This document shows positions 16,757 through 25,702 of a stretch of 40,160 nucleotides of DNA, in pieces. Each line of letters begins with the position of its first letter. The stretch's first letter is position 1. The stretch covers positions 1-40,160 of the forward strand of contig JABJBS010000262.1 of the NCBI GenBank assembly GCA_018668695.1. Reading direction: 5' to 3'. The stretch is from Deltaproteobacteria bacterium (GTDB taxonomy: Bacteria > Myxococcota > XYA12-FULL-58-9 > JABJBS01). Under the pieces are notes generated by a model. That model worked only from the letters and a program-made list of their open reading frames with translations. It had not been told where the DNA came from and did not search any database. The position numbers and the translations under genes were made by a program.

Positions 16757-16836
16757 TGAATCCTCACTCATCAATAAAAACACCGCTTACTCGCAGCGCA
16801 TGGCCCAGCTGGCCCACTTCAACTGTTTAGGATGAA

Positions 16837-18066
16837 TCAGTCTTTGAAGAACTCAATCAACTCTTTGCGGGAAGCGTCCGCATCTGCTTTACCGAGTTCA
16901 ATCATAGCCGTAGCGAGCCGGCCATCAAACATCAAATAGCTCAGTAAATCCGATTCCCCGAGTGCCTCTGCATCAGACATGAAGTCGAAGAGTAAACCAG
17001 AGACGCCTCCGAGTTTCTCCGTAAAGACATCGATAAACTCGTGAGCCATCGCACCCAAATCTCTCGAAGGCCGAATCACCACTGTACCAACTTCGCGATA
17101 TCGGGCGCCGCGCATCTTCACGGCCGATGTATTGATTTGGTCCACGAACGAGTCGCCATAGACCCTCTGGCCATCCTGTAAGAGCATATTGAAGCCCTCC
17201 AGGCGCTTAAGGTCGTACTCAAGCCGGTCAAGCATGATACTGTCGGCCATCTTACCCATCAAAAACATTGGGCCTGGGTAAGATTCACTGCCGCCTTCCA
17301 TATGCTCAAGCGGCTGAGTCGGCGGATCTTCACCGCGAAGACCGACCACCAAAACTCTATCAGCGCCTAAACGCAGCGCCGGGGATAACGGTGTATTCTG
17401 CCGGACACCGCCATCGCAGTAGTAGGAACCATTGATATTAATTGCTGGGAACAAAATCGGGATCGCTGCGGATGCCAATGCATGCTGCGGCGTGATTCGC
17501 GTAGCGGTCGCAATCGTCCTTGGATCACGAGACCACGATGGTAAACCACCATCGGCCCGGTCGACAAAAATCGTCGACTTACCACTTTTGACATGGGTTG
17601 CACTTAAGGCCAGTGCCTCAACCACGCTGGATCGCACATTGTATCGAACCTGCGCCCACGGCATATCTCGAACGACGAGATCTTGGAGAGCGCGGGAATT
17701 AAGCAATAGACCCTTGCGTTGAGGGCTTCCACTGAAAAGCTTCTTGAACTCGAATGGCAACTTTACCATGTCCCGAGCACGTAGCTTGAGCATGTTCTCG
17801 ATTCGCATTTCGCGCCAAGAGTCTACGAGTCGCTCAATATCAAAACCATCAATGTGGGCCGAGCCAGCCAAAAAACAAGCATGAATAGCTCCTACAGAAC
17901 TACCACATATAATATTGATATCCCCTGGTTTAATAAGACCGCGAGGTAATTCCTGACAGATGTAGGAAAGGACACCAACCTCGTAGGCGCCGCGGGCACC
18001 CCCGCCGGCCAGAACGATTCCCCTCTTCGGTTTGTCGCGTTTTGCAGCACTATCGATATTTGTCAT
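16837..18066 (-). CDS. Patatin-like phospholipase
   Basis: The 409-residue protein has the patatin oxyanion motif GGGARGAYEVGVL, the nucleophile elbow GSSVGA (Gly-x-Ser-x-Gly) and the Asp of the dyad in YYCDGGVRQNTPLSP. There is no signal peptide, so a cytoplasmic lipase or acyl hydrolase is likely. The C-terminal 170 residues are helical and include a segment on regulation or membrane contact that I cannot assign. It lies 18 bases after trpA on the same strand without a clear ribosome binding site before ATG 18066. A functional link to tryptophan synthesis is unlikely. Confidence 0.85.
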   Translation of the reverse strand: MTNIDSAAKRDKPKRGIVLAGGGARGAYEVGVLSYICQELPRGLIKPGDINIICGSSVGAIHACFLAGSAHIDGFDIERLVDSWREMRIENMLKLRARDMVKLPFEFKKLFSGSPQRKGLLLNSRALQDLVVRDMPWAQVRYNVRSSVVEALALSATHVKSGKSTIFVDRADGGLPSWSRDPRTIATATRITPQHALASAAIPILFPAININGSYYCDGGVRQNTPLSPALRLGADRVLVVGLRGEDPPTQPLEHMEGGSESYPGPMFLMGKMADSIMLDRLEYDLKRLEGFNMLLQDGQRVYGDSFVDQINTSAVKMRGARYREVGTVVIRPSRDLGAMAHEFIDVFTEKLGGVSGLLFDFMSDAEALGESDLLSYLMFDGRLATAMIELGKADADASRKELIEFFKD

Positions 18067-18083
18067 ATTTTTCTATTGTCTCG

Positions 18084-18893
18084 TTACGCTTGAACGGAGT
18101 CGACACCGGCTCGCAATTTACGAACCAGCTCAAGAACCCTCTTGGGACCATCGCCAGAAGCCATACCCGCTTCTAACTCCTTCACAACAGCTGAACCAAC
18201 GACCACCCCATCAGCAATTCGAGCAGCCGCAGCAGCACTGGTGGCGTCACGTACCCCAAAGCCCAAGCAGCACGGTAAGTCGCTCACTGATTTTGCTGCG
18301 GCAATCATTGCCTCTGCCCCAGCAGTACTCTTCAGCGCACCGCCGGTTACACCCAGCATCGAAATCATATAGAGAAAACCGGTCGCCTGAGATGCAATAT
18401 TCTTGGCCCGGACGTCTCCCGAACTTGGAGCAATTAGACTTATCCAATCCATGTCGCGCTTATGTACCGCGTCACGGCACTCGCCAGCTTCTTCCGGTGG
18501 CAAGTCCACAACCAAAAAGCCATCCGCCCCAGCGTCTTTAGCCATGTCGCACGACTTCTCAAACCCCGGCCATAAAAAGGGGTTGCTGTAGCCAAACAAA
18601 ACAATCGGAATATCGGCATTGTAAGCACGAACTTGGCGAACCAACTCCAATGACTTCTCGAAAGTTGCACCGCCTTCAAGCGCACGAATCATTGCCCGTT
18701 GAATCACTGGGCCGTCGGCCAATGGATCTGAAAATGGTACACCCACCTCTAGAATATCGGCTCCGCCATCAATACAGGCCTTCGCTGCTGCTACAGAAGT
18801 TTCCAAGTCGGGGTCACAAGCAGTCATATAAATAACCAGCGCCTTGCGATTCTCTGCCTTTAAGCGAGCAAATGTTGGTTTTAACCTACTCAT
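18084..18893 (-). CDS. trpA: Tryptophan synthase alpha chain
   Basis: The 269-residue TIM barrel has YMTACDPD (catalytic Asp region), [17 protein letters not shown] (catalytic Glu) and the late [27 protein letters not shown] phosphate-binding part. It splits indole-3-glycerol phosphate into indole and glyceraldehyde 3-phosphate and channels indole to TrpB. ATG 18893 overlaps the end of trpB by 8 bases and has GAGGAC about 8 bases upstream, which decides against an earlier in-frame start at 18914. Confidence 0.96.
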   Translation of the reverse strand: MSRLKPTFARLKAENRKALVIYMTACDPDLETSVAAAKACIDGGADILEVGVPFSDPLADGPVIQRAMIRALEGGATFEKSLELVRQVRAYNADIPIVLFGYSNPFLWPGFEKSCDMAKDAGADGFLVVDLPPEEAGECRDAVHKRDMDWISLIAPSSGDVRAKNIASQATGFLYMISMLGVTGGALKSTAGAEAMIAAAKSVSDLPCCLGFGVRDATSAAAAARIADGVVVGSAVVKELEAGMASGDGPKRVLELVRKLRAGVDSVQA

Positions 18894-20100
18894 CGGCTTG
18901 GTCCTCTTTCTCACTTAGGAAACGTCGAAGTTCCATCATATCCTTATCACCGCGCCCCGAGATACCGACCAAAATGGATGAACCCGGGTTTTCCTTCGCT
19001 AGGTTAATAGCACATGCAACTGCATGAGCCGTCTCCAACGCACAGATGATACCTTCTGTTCGGGCCAAGATTTTTAGAGCGGCCACAGCCTCATCATCGT
19101 CAATACCAACGTAAGAGGCTCGACCCGTCTTTTGAAGCCAGCAGTGCTCAGGTCCAACTGCAGGATAATCTAACCCGGCTGCCACTGAATGCGGCGGCGC
19201 AACCTGACCTTCATTGGCCTGCAGCACCAGTGTTCTTGACCCGTGCAGAATTCCAAGCTGTCCCTTTGTGAGAGAAGCTGAATGGTCGACAGTATCGAGT
19301 CCATGACCCGCCGCTTCTGCACCAACAAGCTTCACTGCTTCGTCCTTAACGAAACTATGAAACAAACCGATAGCGTTTGAACCGCCGCCGACGCACGCCG
19401 TTACAAAATCAGGCAAGGAGCCATGCTGGTCAATCATTTGCTGACGTGCTTCCTCGCCTATGATTGCTTGCAGATCACGAACCATCATTGGATAAGGGTG
19501 TGGTCCCGCCGCTGAACCAACCAAATAATGGGTCGTATCAACATTGGACACCCAATCGCGCATGGCTTCGTTCATTGCATCCTTAAGGGTGCAAGTTCCC
19601 GTTTCGACAGACACAACCTTGGCGCCCAACATACGCATTCGCTCTACGTTCAAAGCTTGGCGCCGGATATCTTCCGAGCCCATATAAACGATGCACTCTA
19701 AACCAAAGATTGCACAAGCTGTGGCCGTTGCAACGCCATGCTGCCCCGCACCTGTCTCGGCAATAATCCGTTTCTTACCCATCCGCTCACATAGGAGCGC
19801 CTGGCCAAGTGTTTGATTAATCTTATGAGCACCCGTGTGGTTGAGGTCCTCTCGCTTCAAATAAATTTTGGCGCCATACTCTTCAGACAAACGGCTTGCG
19901 TAAGTGAGAAGACTCGGACGGCCCACTAATTTATTCAAGAGGTCCATGTACTGTTTTGCGAATTCCGGATCAGACCTCGCCTCAGTGTAAGCCTCTTCCA
20001 GCTGTAAAATTGCGGGCATCAGGATTTCCGGAACAAACCGTCCACCAAACTCGCCGTAACGGCCATTTTCATCAGGTCTATCTGCTACTACTTCAAACAT
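18886..20100 (-). CDS. trpB: Tryptophan synthase beta chain
   Basis: The 404-residue PLP enzyme has [20 protein letters not shown] with the cofactor Lys, the [12 protein letters not shown] loop and [13 protein letters not shown] for phosphate binding. It has the length of the standard TrpB1 form. It condenses indole with serine. It lies 13 bases after trpF and overlaps trpA downstream, which fits a heterotetramer made from one mRNA. Confidence 0.97.
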   Translation of the reverse strand: MFEVVADRPDENGRYGEFGGRFVPEILMPAILQLEEAYTEARSDPEFAKQYMDLLNKLVGRPSLLTYASRLSEEYGAKIYLKREDLNHTGAHKINQTLGQALLCERMGKKRIIAETGAGQHGVATATACAIFGLECIVYMGSEDIRRQALNVERMRMLGAKVVSVETGTCTLKDAMNEAMRDWVSNVDTTHYLVGSAAGPHPYPMMVRDLQAIIGEEARQQMIDQHGSLPDFVTACVGGGSNAIGLFHSFVKDEAVKLVGAEAAGHGLDTVDHSASLTKGQLGILHGSRTLVLQANEGQVAPPHSVAAGLDYPAVGPEHCWLQKTGRASYVGIDDDEAVAALKILARTEGIICALETAHAVACAINLAKENPGSSILVGISGRGDKDMMELRRFLSEKEDQADE

Positions 20101-20113
20101 AATCTACCCTAAC

Positions 20114-20749
20114 TCATAGTTGGGCAAACGCTAGCCGCGCCTGCTCACAAAATAATCGAACTTTGACCGGGTCCTTACGCCCTGGGGACGACTCTACCCC
20201 GGAAGCTGTATCTACGCCCGCCGGCCTCACTGATGCAATCCGAGTACCCACATTATCGGGATTCAGGCCACCTGCAAGGACCATTTCCCGGGCATCACTC
20301 ACGCGTTGCGCAAGTGCCAGCGGAGCCAACTTGCCCGTACCACCCTTTTGAACTTCGTCCCTTGCATCGACCAAGATAAATGGGCCGGATGCCTGCAACG
20401 CCGTTTGAACATGGTCTTCGTTTTGAATCCCCACCGCATAAAACGCTCGGGGACCCAGGGCCTCGATGTAGGAAGCAGGTTGTTCACCATGGAGTTGAAC
20501 CCAATTTGGATTGCCTTGTTCAACCAAGGCCTTGAGTTCAGCCAACGGCATATCCACCGTAACCCAGACCGTTTCTATTCTATTCGCAGCTAACTTGGTC
20601 AAAGACAGCGCCCTTTGGGCCGTGACACTGCGAGGACTCTTCGCCCATAGATTGATTCCAACGGCAGTTGCTCCCGCTTTGATCAATACCTCGAGGTCTT
20701 CTTCGCAGGTAATCCCGCAGACCTTTATCCATGGCTTCCTAAGCTTCAT
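20114..20749 (-). CDS. trpF: Phosphoribosylanthranilate isomerase
   Basis: The 211-residue barrel opens with WIKVCGIT, has VQLHGEQP and ends with LAGGLNPDNV and GVDTASGVESSPGRKD, the standard TrpF motifs. It isomerises phosphoribosylanthranilate. The start is within the end of trpC: ATG 20749 is chosen, with GTG 20755 a close alternative. The overlap suggests coupled translation. Confidence 0.94.
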   Translation of the reverse strand: MKLRKPWIKVCGITCEEDLEVLIKAGATAVGINLWAKSPRSVTAQRALSLTKLAANRIETVWVTVDMPLAELKALVEQGNPNWVQLHGEQPASYIEALGPRAFYAVGIQNEDHVQTALQASGPFILVDARDEVQKGGTGKLAPLALAQRVSDAREMVLAGGLNPDNVGTRIASVRPAGVDTASGVESSPGRKDPVKVRLFCEQARLAFAQL

Positions 20750-21545
20750 CCGCACCGGCCATCAATCGCAAAAGCTCTGCTTCTGGGTTATCGGAGGCAG
20801 CAATATGCCCCCCAATCAGAAACGAGCGGAATCCGCCGTTCCATAACTCACCTAATCGTTCGGGAGTGGAAATACCACTTTCAGCGACCGCTACGCGATC
20901 CGAAGGGATCTCACTGCGTAAATCGAGCGCACGGCTCGGGTCCAGCACCAGTGTCGATAGATTGCGATGGTTCACGCCAATCACTGCACCCTCGAGTTCC
21001 AATGCCATCTCAAGTTCCTCGGGCTCGTGGACTTCAACCAAAGCGTCCATCCCAAGCTCACGGGTTCTTGCATAACAGGCACTTAGAGTTTCCCGGGAAT
21101 GGCAGCGAACCATTAAAAGAAGAGCGTCGGCGCCCAAATGGCGACTTTCATCCACTTGCCAAGGATCAATAATGAAATCTTTTCTGATCACGGGCAGTCC
21201 GGTTGCTTGTTTGCAGGCCTCAACCAATCCCGGATCCCCCCAAAACGAGTGAATGTCGGTTAATACCGAGAGAGCCGCCGCGCCAGCTGAGGCGTACGCC
21301 CGGGCCAAAGCAAGAGGGTCCCAGTCGCCGGGCTTATCCCCGGGCCTCAGCACGCCTTTTGACGGCGACGCCCTTTTGATTTCAGCAATAATTCCAGGAC
21401 CTTGGGCCGCCTTCAGCGCATCTGAGAATCCTTTAATGGGGCTTCCCGTCTTGGCCAGTTCAACCATTAAGGCATCGGGCATCCGTTGCCGCGCCAACGC
21501 CAAATCCTGGCGTTTTCGTTCAATAATTTCCTCCAAGACACCCAC
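20739..21545 (-). CDS. trpC: Indole-3-glycerol phosphate synthase
   Basis: The 268-residue barrel has IIAEIKRASPSKG, LALARAYASAGAAALSVLTD, FIIDPWQV, GVNHRNLSTL and VAVAESGI, the signature of TrpC. It forms the indole ring from CdRP. GTG 21545 is chosen because AAGGAGG lies 9 bases before it; an upstream in-frame start at 21587 has no such site and adds a non-family leader. It is the first gene of trpCFBA. The trpE, trpG and trpD genes are not in the window. About 200 bases separate it from the divergent ffh; I saw no Trp-rich leader peptide or clear attenuator. Confidence 0.94.
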   Translation of the reverse strand: MGVLEEIIERKRQDLALARQRMPDALMVELAKTGSPIKGFSDALKAAQGPGIIAEIKRASPSKGVLRPGDKPGDWDPLALARAYASAGAAALSVLTDIHSFWGDPGLVEACKQATGLPVIRKDFIIDPWQVDESRHLGADALLLMVRCHSRETLSACYARTRELGMDALVEVHEPEELEMALELEGAVIGVNHRNLSTLVLDPSRALDLRSEIPSDRVAVAESGISTPERLGELWNGGFRSFLIGGHIAASDNPEAELLRLMAGADEA

Positions 21546-21646
21546 AGTCAGCAACCTCCTTGGCAATCCGAAGACGCATCGCCACACCGTGTCATAGTGT
21601 CCCTGTGTACGTCCGTCAAACGACCATTAGGTCGATTCACACAAAA

Positions 21647-21675
21647 TTGCCCGCTTCGGAGGGTGTTACCTGTAT
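21647..21675 (+). promoter_or_regulatory. Weak sigma-70-like promoter candidate for ffh
   Basis: TTGCCC and CTGTAT are separated by 17 bases, about 70 bases before the ffh start. The -10 match is poor, so this is only a candidate in the divergent trpC-ffh gap. Confidence 0.22.
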
Positions 21676-21746
21676 CGCTCGCTTTACAGAAGGCCCGTGG
21701 AAGCATATGAAGCCCGTCCTAGACGACTGGAAAGAGGAGCTTTTCA

Positions 21747-23426
21747 ATGCTGGAGATTGTCTCCAAAGGTTTTAAGAGCGCGAAAGCTGCCCTCACAGGC
21801 AAAACCGAGCTTACCGAAGCAAATATCAACGAGGCAGTGCGCGAGATCCGCGTCTCCCTCCTCGAGGCCGATGTTGAAATCGGTGTGGTTCGCACCTTTC
21901 TCAAACGAGTCAAAGAGCGTGCGATCGGTGAAGTTGTTCAGCTCGAAACGAGCAAGGGCAAGAAGAAGGTAAGTGCAACGCCAGGCGAGCACTTTATCCT
22001 CATTTGCCAGCACGAGCTCGAGAAGTTGATGGGCCCCCACGAGTCGGCTCCTATTGTTTATCGCCGCCCTTTCACCACGATTATGATGGTGGGCCTTCAA
22101 GGTACTGGTAAAACGACCACCACGGGTAAGCTCGCTAAATATCTTCTGGCCAACAAGCGTAAGCCGCTCTTGGTAGCGGCCGATGTTTACCGCCCTGCCG
22201 CCGTGGAGCAGCTTAAGGTTCTCGGTGAGCAACTCGGTGTACCTGTTTATGCTAAAGAAGGTCTATCACCGCCTCAGCTTTGTCAGGACGCATTACGCGA
22301 AGCGAAGAAGAAAAAACGCGACGTTGTTATTTTTGATACCGCCGGACGCCTGGCAGTTGATGAAGCGATGATGCAAGAGCTTGACGAGATCAAGCAACGC
22401 ACCAACCCCGACAACGTTTTCCTCGTTTGCGATGCCATGGCTGGACAAGACACCGTCCGAACTGCATCCGAATTTAACCGCCGGCTAGACCTCACGGGCT
22501 TCATTATGACGAAGCTCGATGGTGACGCTCGTGGCGGTGCCGCACTGTCTATCAAAGAGATCACCGGCAAGCCTATCAAGTTTCTTGGTATGGGCGAAGG
22601 CATGGACAAGCTCGAAGAGTTTCGGGCTGAGGGACTGGCTTCACGAATCCTCGGAATGGGCGACATCGTTGGCTTGATGAAAGACTTCGAGGAAGTCGTC
22701 GACGAGAAACAAGCTGAAAAAGACGCTAAGAAGATGCTTAGCGGGCAATTCACGCTCCAAGATTTCCTGTCGCAAATCAAGATGATTCAAAAGGTTGGAT
22801 CACTTTCTGAAATCTATGAAAAGTTCCCTATCTTCGGAGATGCCCTTCCAGACGGCGCTAAGATTGATGACAATGCGTTTAAGATCATGGAATCCATGAT
22901 TCAATCCATGACCCAAGCCGAACGTGACGACCCAAAAATCATCGATAAGAGCCGAGCCACCCGAATCGCGAAAGGTTCTGGCCGCAAGCCCGAGCAAGTT
23001 CAGGATCTCGTTCAGCGCTTCTCAATGATGCATGGAATGATGGCCAACTTGGCATCATCCCCAGGACTTCTCGGGAACCTACCCGGTATGAAGCAACTTG
23101 GGCAGATGCGTAAAATGAAAGGCATGGCAAACTCCGGACTTGAGGATCTCCTCGGTGGCGGGATGCCAGGAATGCCGGGTGGTGGTATGCCGGGAATGCC
23201 TGCGGGAATGCCAGGTGGTGGTATGCCTGGGATGCCAGGCGGAATGCCTGGAATGCCTGCCGGTATCACACCGGAGCAAATCGCTCAGATGCAGGCCCAA
23301 ATGGGTATGCGTGCACCAGGTGGCGCCCCCGCTGCTGGCCGCACTCAGCGCAGTGCTCAGCAAAAGCAAAAAGCAAAAGCAAAGCGTAAAGCGGGACGAG
23401 CTGCCCGTAAGAAACGTAAACGCTGA
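21747..23426 (+). CDS. ffh: Signal recognition particle GTPase Ffh
   Basis: The 559-residue protein has the N domain (residues about 1-90), a G domain with GLQGTGKTTTTGKLA, DVYRPAAVEQL, DTAGRLAVDE and TKLDGDARGGAALS, and the Met-rich M domain that binds 4.5S RNA and signal peptides (about 320-445, with MIQSMTQAERDDP and RIAKGSG). It is about 100 residues longer than usual because of a C-terminal tail: a Gly-Met-Pro repeat and then a Lys/Arg-rich end. GAGGAG lies 8 bases before the ATG. It targets membrane proteins to FtsY at the inner membrane. A hairpin follows the stop. Confidence 0.96.
   Translation: MLEIVSKGFKSAKAALTGKTELTEANINEAVREIRVSLLEADVEIGVVRTFLKRVKERAIGEVVQLETSKGKKKVSATPGEHFILICQHELEKLMGPHESAPIVYRRPFTTIMMVGLQGTGKTTTTGKLAKYLLANKRKPLLVAADVYRPAAVEQLKVLGEQLGVPVYAKEGLSPPQLCQDALREAKKKKRDVVIFDTAGRLAVDEAMMQELDEIKQRTNPDNVFLVCDAMAGQDTVRTASEFNRRLDLTGFIMTKLDGDARGGAALSIKEITGKPIKFLGMGEGMDKLEEFRAEGLASRILGMGDIVGLMKDFEEVVDEKQAEKDAKKMLSGQFTLQDFLSQIKMIQKVGSLSEIYEKFPIFGDALPDGAKIDDNAFKIMESMIQSMTQAERDDPKIIDKSRATRIAKGSGRKPEQVQDLVQRFSMMHGMMANLASSPGLLGNLPGMKQLGQMRKMKGMANSGLEDLLGGGMPGMPGGGMPGMPAGMPGGGMPGMPGGMPGMPAGITPEQIAQMQAQMGMRAPGGAPAAGRTQRSAQQKQKAKAKRKAGRAARKKRKR
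23153..23263 (+). repeat. Gly-Met-Pro coding repeat inside ffh
   Basis: About ten in-frame copies of a GMP-type tripeptide with spacers (GGGMPGMPGGGMPGMPAG and onward) are coded by near-identical DNA units of the form GGnATGCC. The tract sits after the M domain. Such Met/Gly-rich tails are known at the end of some bacterial Ffh proteins; here it is long and regular, so copy number may vary between strains. Confidence 0.85.
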
Positions 23427-23434
23427 TTAACGAA

Positions 23435-23466
23435 GGGCTCTCGAGAGCCCTCTTCCGTCTTTTCAT
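23435..23466 (+). terminator. Hairpin terminator after ffh
   Basis: GGGCTC-TCGA-GAGCCC forms a 6-bp stem with a tetraloop 8 bases after the ffh stop, followed by a T-rich run broken by C and G. The stem is symmetric and could also serve the convergent MaoC-domain gene. Confidence 0.55.
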
Positions 23467-23552
23467 AAACGTCTACGGATAACCGATAAAACGATGACGC
23501 AATTTAATCAATTGTATAGGGAAGCCCTCACCAAGACAGGTTGAGGAGCAAA

Positions 23553-24128
23553 TTAGGCGGTCTTTTTAGAAGTCTTTTTCTTCGTGACTTTCTTCTTGGC
23601 CACTTTTTTCTTCGCCAGCTTCTTACCGCTAGGTCCGTAACCCACAGCCACTTGGTAAACTAAACCGGTCGCCGCCGAGGCTTTGGTCAAAGTCGATTCT
23701 TCGTCTTTAGGAACCACCGCCAGCACCCGGCCTTTAGCTACAGTCTCGCCACGTTGATTGTCAGCCCAAACATCCATGTCGACCAAGTACTCGCTGTTTT
23801 CCTTGCGTGTCTCAACAATCACGCCGCGGCAGGTCAGGACATCACCGGGCCACAACAACTTCATAAGCCGAAGCCCATACCGTCGCAGCGAAGCGCCCGT
23901 CAATGAGGCTTGAACCATACGCCCAATGTAGGCCATCACCAACGTACTCGGTGCATAAACCGACGCTTTACCGGACGCCTTGGCAACCTTGTCGTCTAAG
24001 TGAATCGCATTGTAGTCGTCACTGGCACCCGCAAAGCGGGCCAAGGTCACGCGACTTAGCGCGGTAATTGAAACGCCCTCAATTGGAGTACCCGAGTCAG
24101 CGCCTTCGAAATCAAGCTTTTTAGCCAT
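23553..24128 (-). CDS. MaoC/hot-dog dehydratase-like protein with lysine-rich tail
   Basis: Residues about 15-150 form a MaoC-type hot-dog domain with FAGASDDYNAIHLDDKVA, in which Asp and His match the hydratase catalytic pair. The last 28 residues are a basic repeat: KKLAKKKVAKKKVTKKKTSKK. The 191-residue length is explained by this tail. The gene follows another hot-dog gene, as HadA/HadB-type dehydratase pairs do, and both lie directly after the MCE transporter genes. GGGAG is 8 bases before ATG 24128. The enzyme probably hydrates or dehydrates an enoyl or 3-hydroxyacyl thioester. The tail could bind nucleic acid, acidic lipid or a partner; this is open. Confidence 0.8.
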   Translation of the reverse strand: MAKKLDFEGADSGTPIEGVSITALSRVTLARFAGASDDYNAIHLDDKVAKASGKASVYAPSTLVMAYIGRMVQASLTGASLRRYGLRLMKLLWPGDVLTCRGVIVETRKENSEYLVDMDVWADNQRGETVAKGRVLAVVPKDEESTLTKASAATGLVYQVAVGYGPSGKKLAKKKVAKKKVTKKKTSKKTA

Positions 24129-24140
24129 GCTTACTGCTCC

Positions 24141-24590
24141 CTACTTTCGCAACTCGACCAAAACACGGCGGGACTTAAATACAGTCTTGCCACGCTTGTC
24201 GTTGCCGCGCGATTCGATGACGATAAAAACCAGCTGCCCATTTGGCACCTGCTTGTCATAGACATTGGATACCGTATGAACCACGCTAAGTATGTCACCC
24301 GCAAAAATGGGCTTAAAATACTCGTACTCTTCTTCTTGATGCATGACAGCATGCGGGTTGATACCCACCTCGTCATAAAAATCATCGAAGCAATGTATCG
24401 CCGACGCATAGGTACAGCTTGCAACAATGCCTGGGAAGCCTGCTGACTTCGCCGCATCTTCGTCATAATGGATTGGGTTTGTTTCACCGATCGCTTGCGC
24501 GAATCGCCGAATCTGCCCTCTTTCGACCTCGATAACCAAGGGGTCGGAACTCTGACCAATCATTTTGGTCAATATACTCGAAACTGCCAC
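24141..24590 (-). CDS. MaoC N-terminal-type hot-dog dehydratase subunit
   Basis: The 149-residue protein has FAQAIGETNPIHYDEDAAKSAGFPGIVAS, the substrate-binding hot-dog helix region of the FAS1_DH/MaoC N-terminal family, and EEEYEYFKPIFAGDILSV. In the R-hydratase motif G-D-x-N-P-x-H the Asp is Glu here, while the His is kept. Such single hot-dog subunits usually pair with a second one, here the next gene, like HadA and HadB. The start is GTG 24590, supported by GGAGGG 8 bases upstream and only 3 bases after the mlaD stop. Confidence 0.8.
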   Translation of the reverse strand: MAVSSILTKMIGQSSDPLVIEVERGQIRRFAQAIGETNPIHYDEDAAKSAGFPGIVASCTYASAIHCFDDFYDEVGINPHAVMHQEEEYEYFKPIFAGDILSVVHTVSNVYDKQVPNGQLVFIVIESRGNDKRGKTVFKSRRVLVELRK

Positions 24591-24593
24591 CGG

Positions 24594-25643
24594 CTAGTCC
24601 CTCCACAACATTTTCCAAGGATGACGCTTTAAGTCTCGCATCAATTCCTTCAAGTCGTCATAAACTTGAGGATCTTGAACAAACCCTCCAACGGTGCCTT
24701 CGCCTCGTTGGATCATGCCAAGCAATGCTTGACCGTCTTGCGTCATCGCATCCAGTCTTGAGGTCGCGTTTTGGATGTCTTTGACCATCGTCGTGATGGT
24801 CTCGTCACTCAATGAGCCCTCAGCTCGGTCTACGACCTTTTGCACGGTGCGGAGCGTATCACGGGCTTGAGTGAGGATCACGGGTAATTCCTGTTTAACG
24901 ACCGATAAAGTGGCGGAACCGCTCGAAAACACGTCATTTAGCCGTTCTCGGGTCATCACCGAAGCCGCAGATTCACTCAATTCCTTGAAATTCCTCGCGC
25001 TGCGAGCCAGATCGGTAAGCATTCCACCAATTTCATCCTCGCGGTCAGCTACCAAAACATCGAGTCGGCGCACCAAATTACCAATGGCTGTACCCAGACT
25101 ACCGACACCATCGGGCCCACCTTCTCCGATAAATTCAGTCACCACCTCTAAAAGCGCTGAAATTTGTAGGGACATCACATGAGCGCGGATGGCATCCACA
25201 CCCCGAATGGCGGTGCCTTCGGGCAGCAGAGGCGCGTCACGAGGCCCTGGCTCGAGTTCAAGGTACGGTTCACCAATCAGCCCCTGCATTCCAACAAGAA
25301 CCCTGGCTCCTTCCGTGACGAGTCCGTCGGCCTGCTCGCCTAAACTTACACGTGCCCGGACTGTTGCCGGTGAGCGCTGACCGAGCCCAGCCTTGGATGC
25401 CACCGCGGCGGCAGGTCCATCGGCCCGGTGAATCAACTCCATAGCGGTTATTTTACCAAGTTTGATGCCGCTTAGTTTGACGGGAGCTCCCATTTGGAGC
25501 CCACCTGAGTAACCAAAATCGACGTAGTATGTTTTTTGTGAGCCAAGCTCAGAGCCCGTGAGCAAAACCAAGAAGCCACCGAGAAGCAGTGCCGAAACAA
25601 CGACAAACATGCCTACGCGCAGTTCTATATTCGAGTCAGCCAT
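24594..25643 (-). CDS. MlaD/MCE-domain lipid-binding protein
   Basis: The 349-residue protein has one N-terminal membrane helix (RVGMFVVVSALLLGGFLVLLTG), then the MCE domain at about residues 35-120 with YSGGLQMGAPVKLSGIKLGKI and GEPYLELEPGP, and a long helical C-terminal part of about 200 residues. MCE proteins form hexameric rings in the periplasm that carry lipids between membranes. The C-terminal helices are longer than in E. coli MlaD and resemble the bridging part of other MCE proteins. GAGGA lies 6 bases before ATG 25643; a TTG at 25661 is less likely. Confidence 0.9.
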   Translation of the reverse strand: MADSNIELRVGMFVVVSALLLGGFLVLLTGSELGSQKTYYVDFGYSGGLQMGAPVKLSGIKLGKITAMELIHRADGPAAAVASKAGLGQRSPATVRARVSLGEQADGLVTEGARVLVGMQGLIGEPYLELEPGPRDAPLLPEGTAIRGVDAIRAHVMSLQISALLEVVTEFIGEGGPDGVGSLGTAIGNLVRRLDVLVADREDEIGGMLTDLARSARNFKELSESAASVMTRERLNDVFSSGSATLSVVKQELPVILTQARDTLRTVQKVVDRAEGSLSDETITTMVKDIQNATSRLDAMTQDGQALLGMIQRGEGTVGGFVQDPQVYDDLKELMRDLKRHPWKMLWRD

Positions 25644-25702
25644 GGCGATCCTCAACAACAAGTCAAAGAATGAATTACCATGTCAAAATCTTTCACTCAA
25701 GC

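Noticed and set aside
21546-21746. Possible tryptophan attenuator between trpC and ffh
   Set aside because: No short leader peptide with Trp codons and no alternative terminator hairpins could be found on the trpC side.
23153-23263. Short regular repeats that might suggest a CRISPR-like array
   Set aside because: The repeats are in frame and code for Gly-Met-Pro units in ffh, with no unique spacers of even length and no cas genes nearby.
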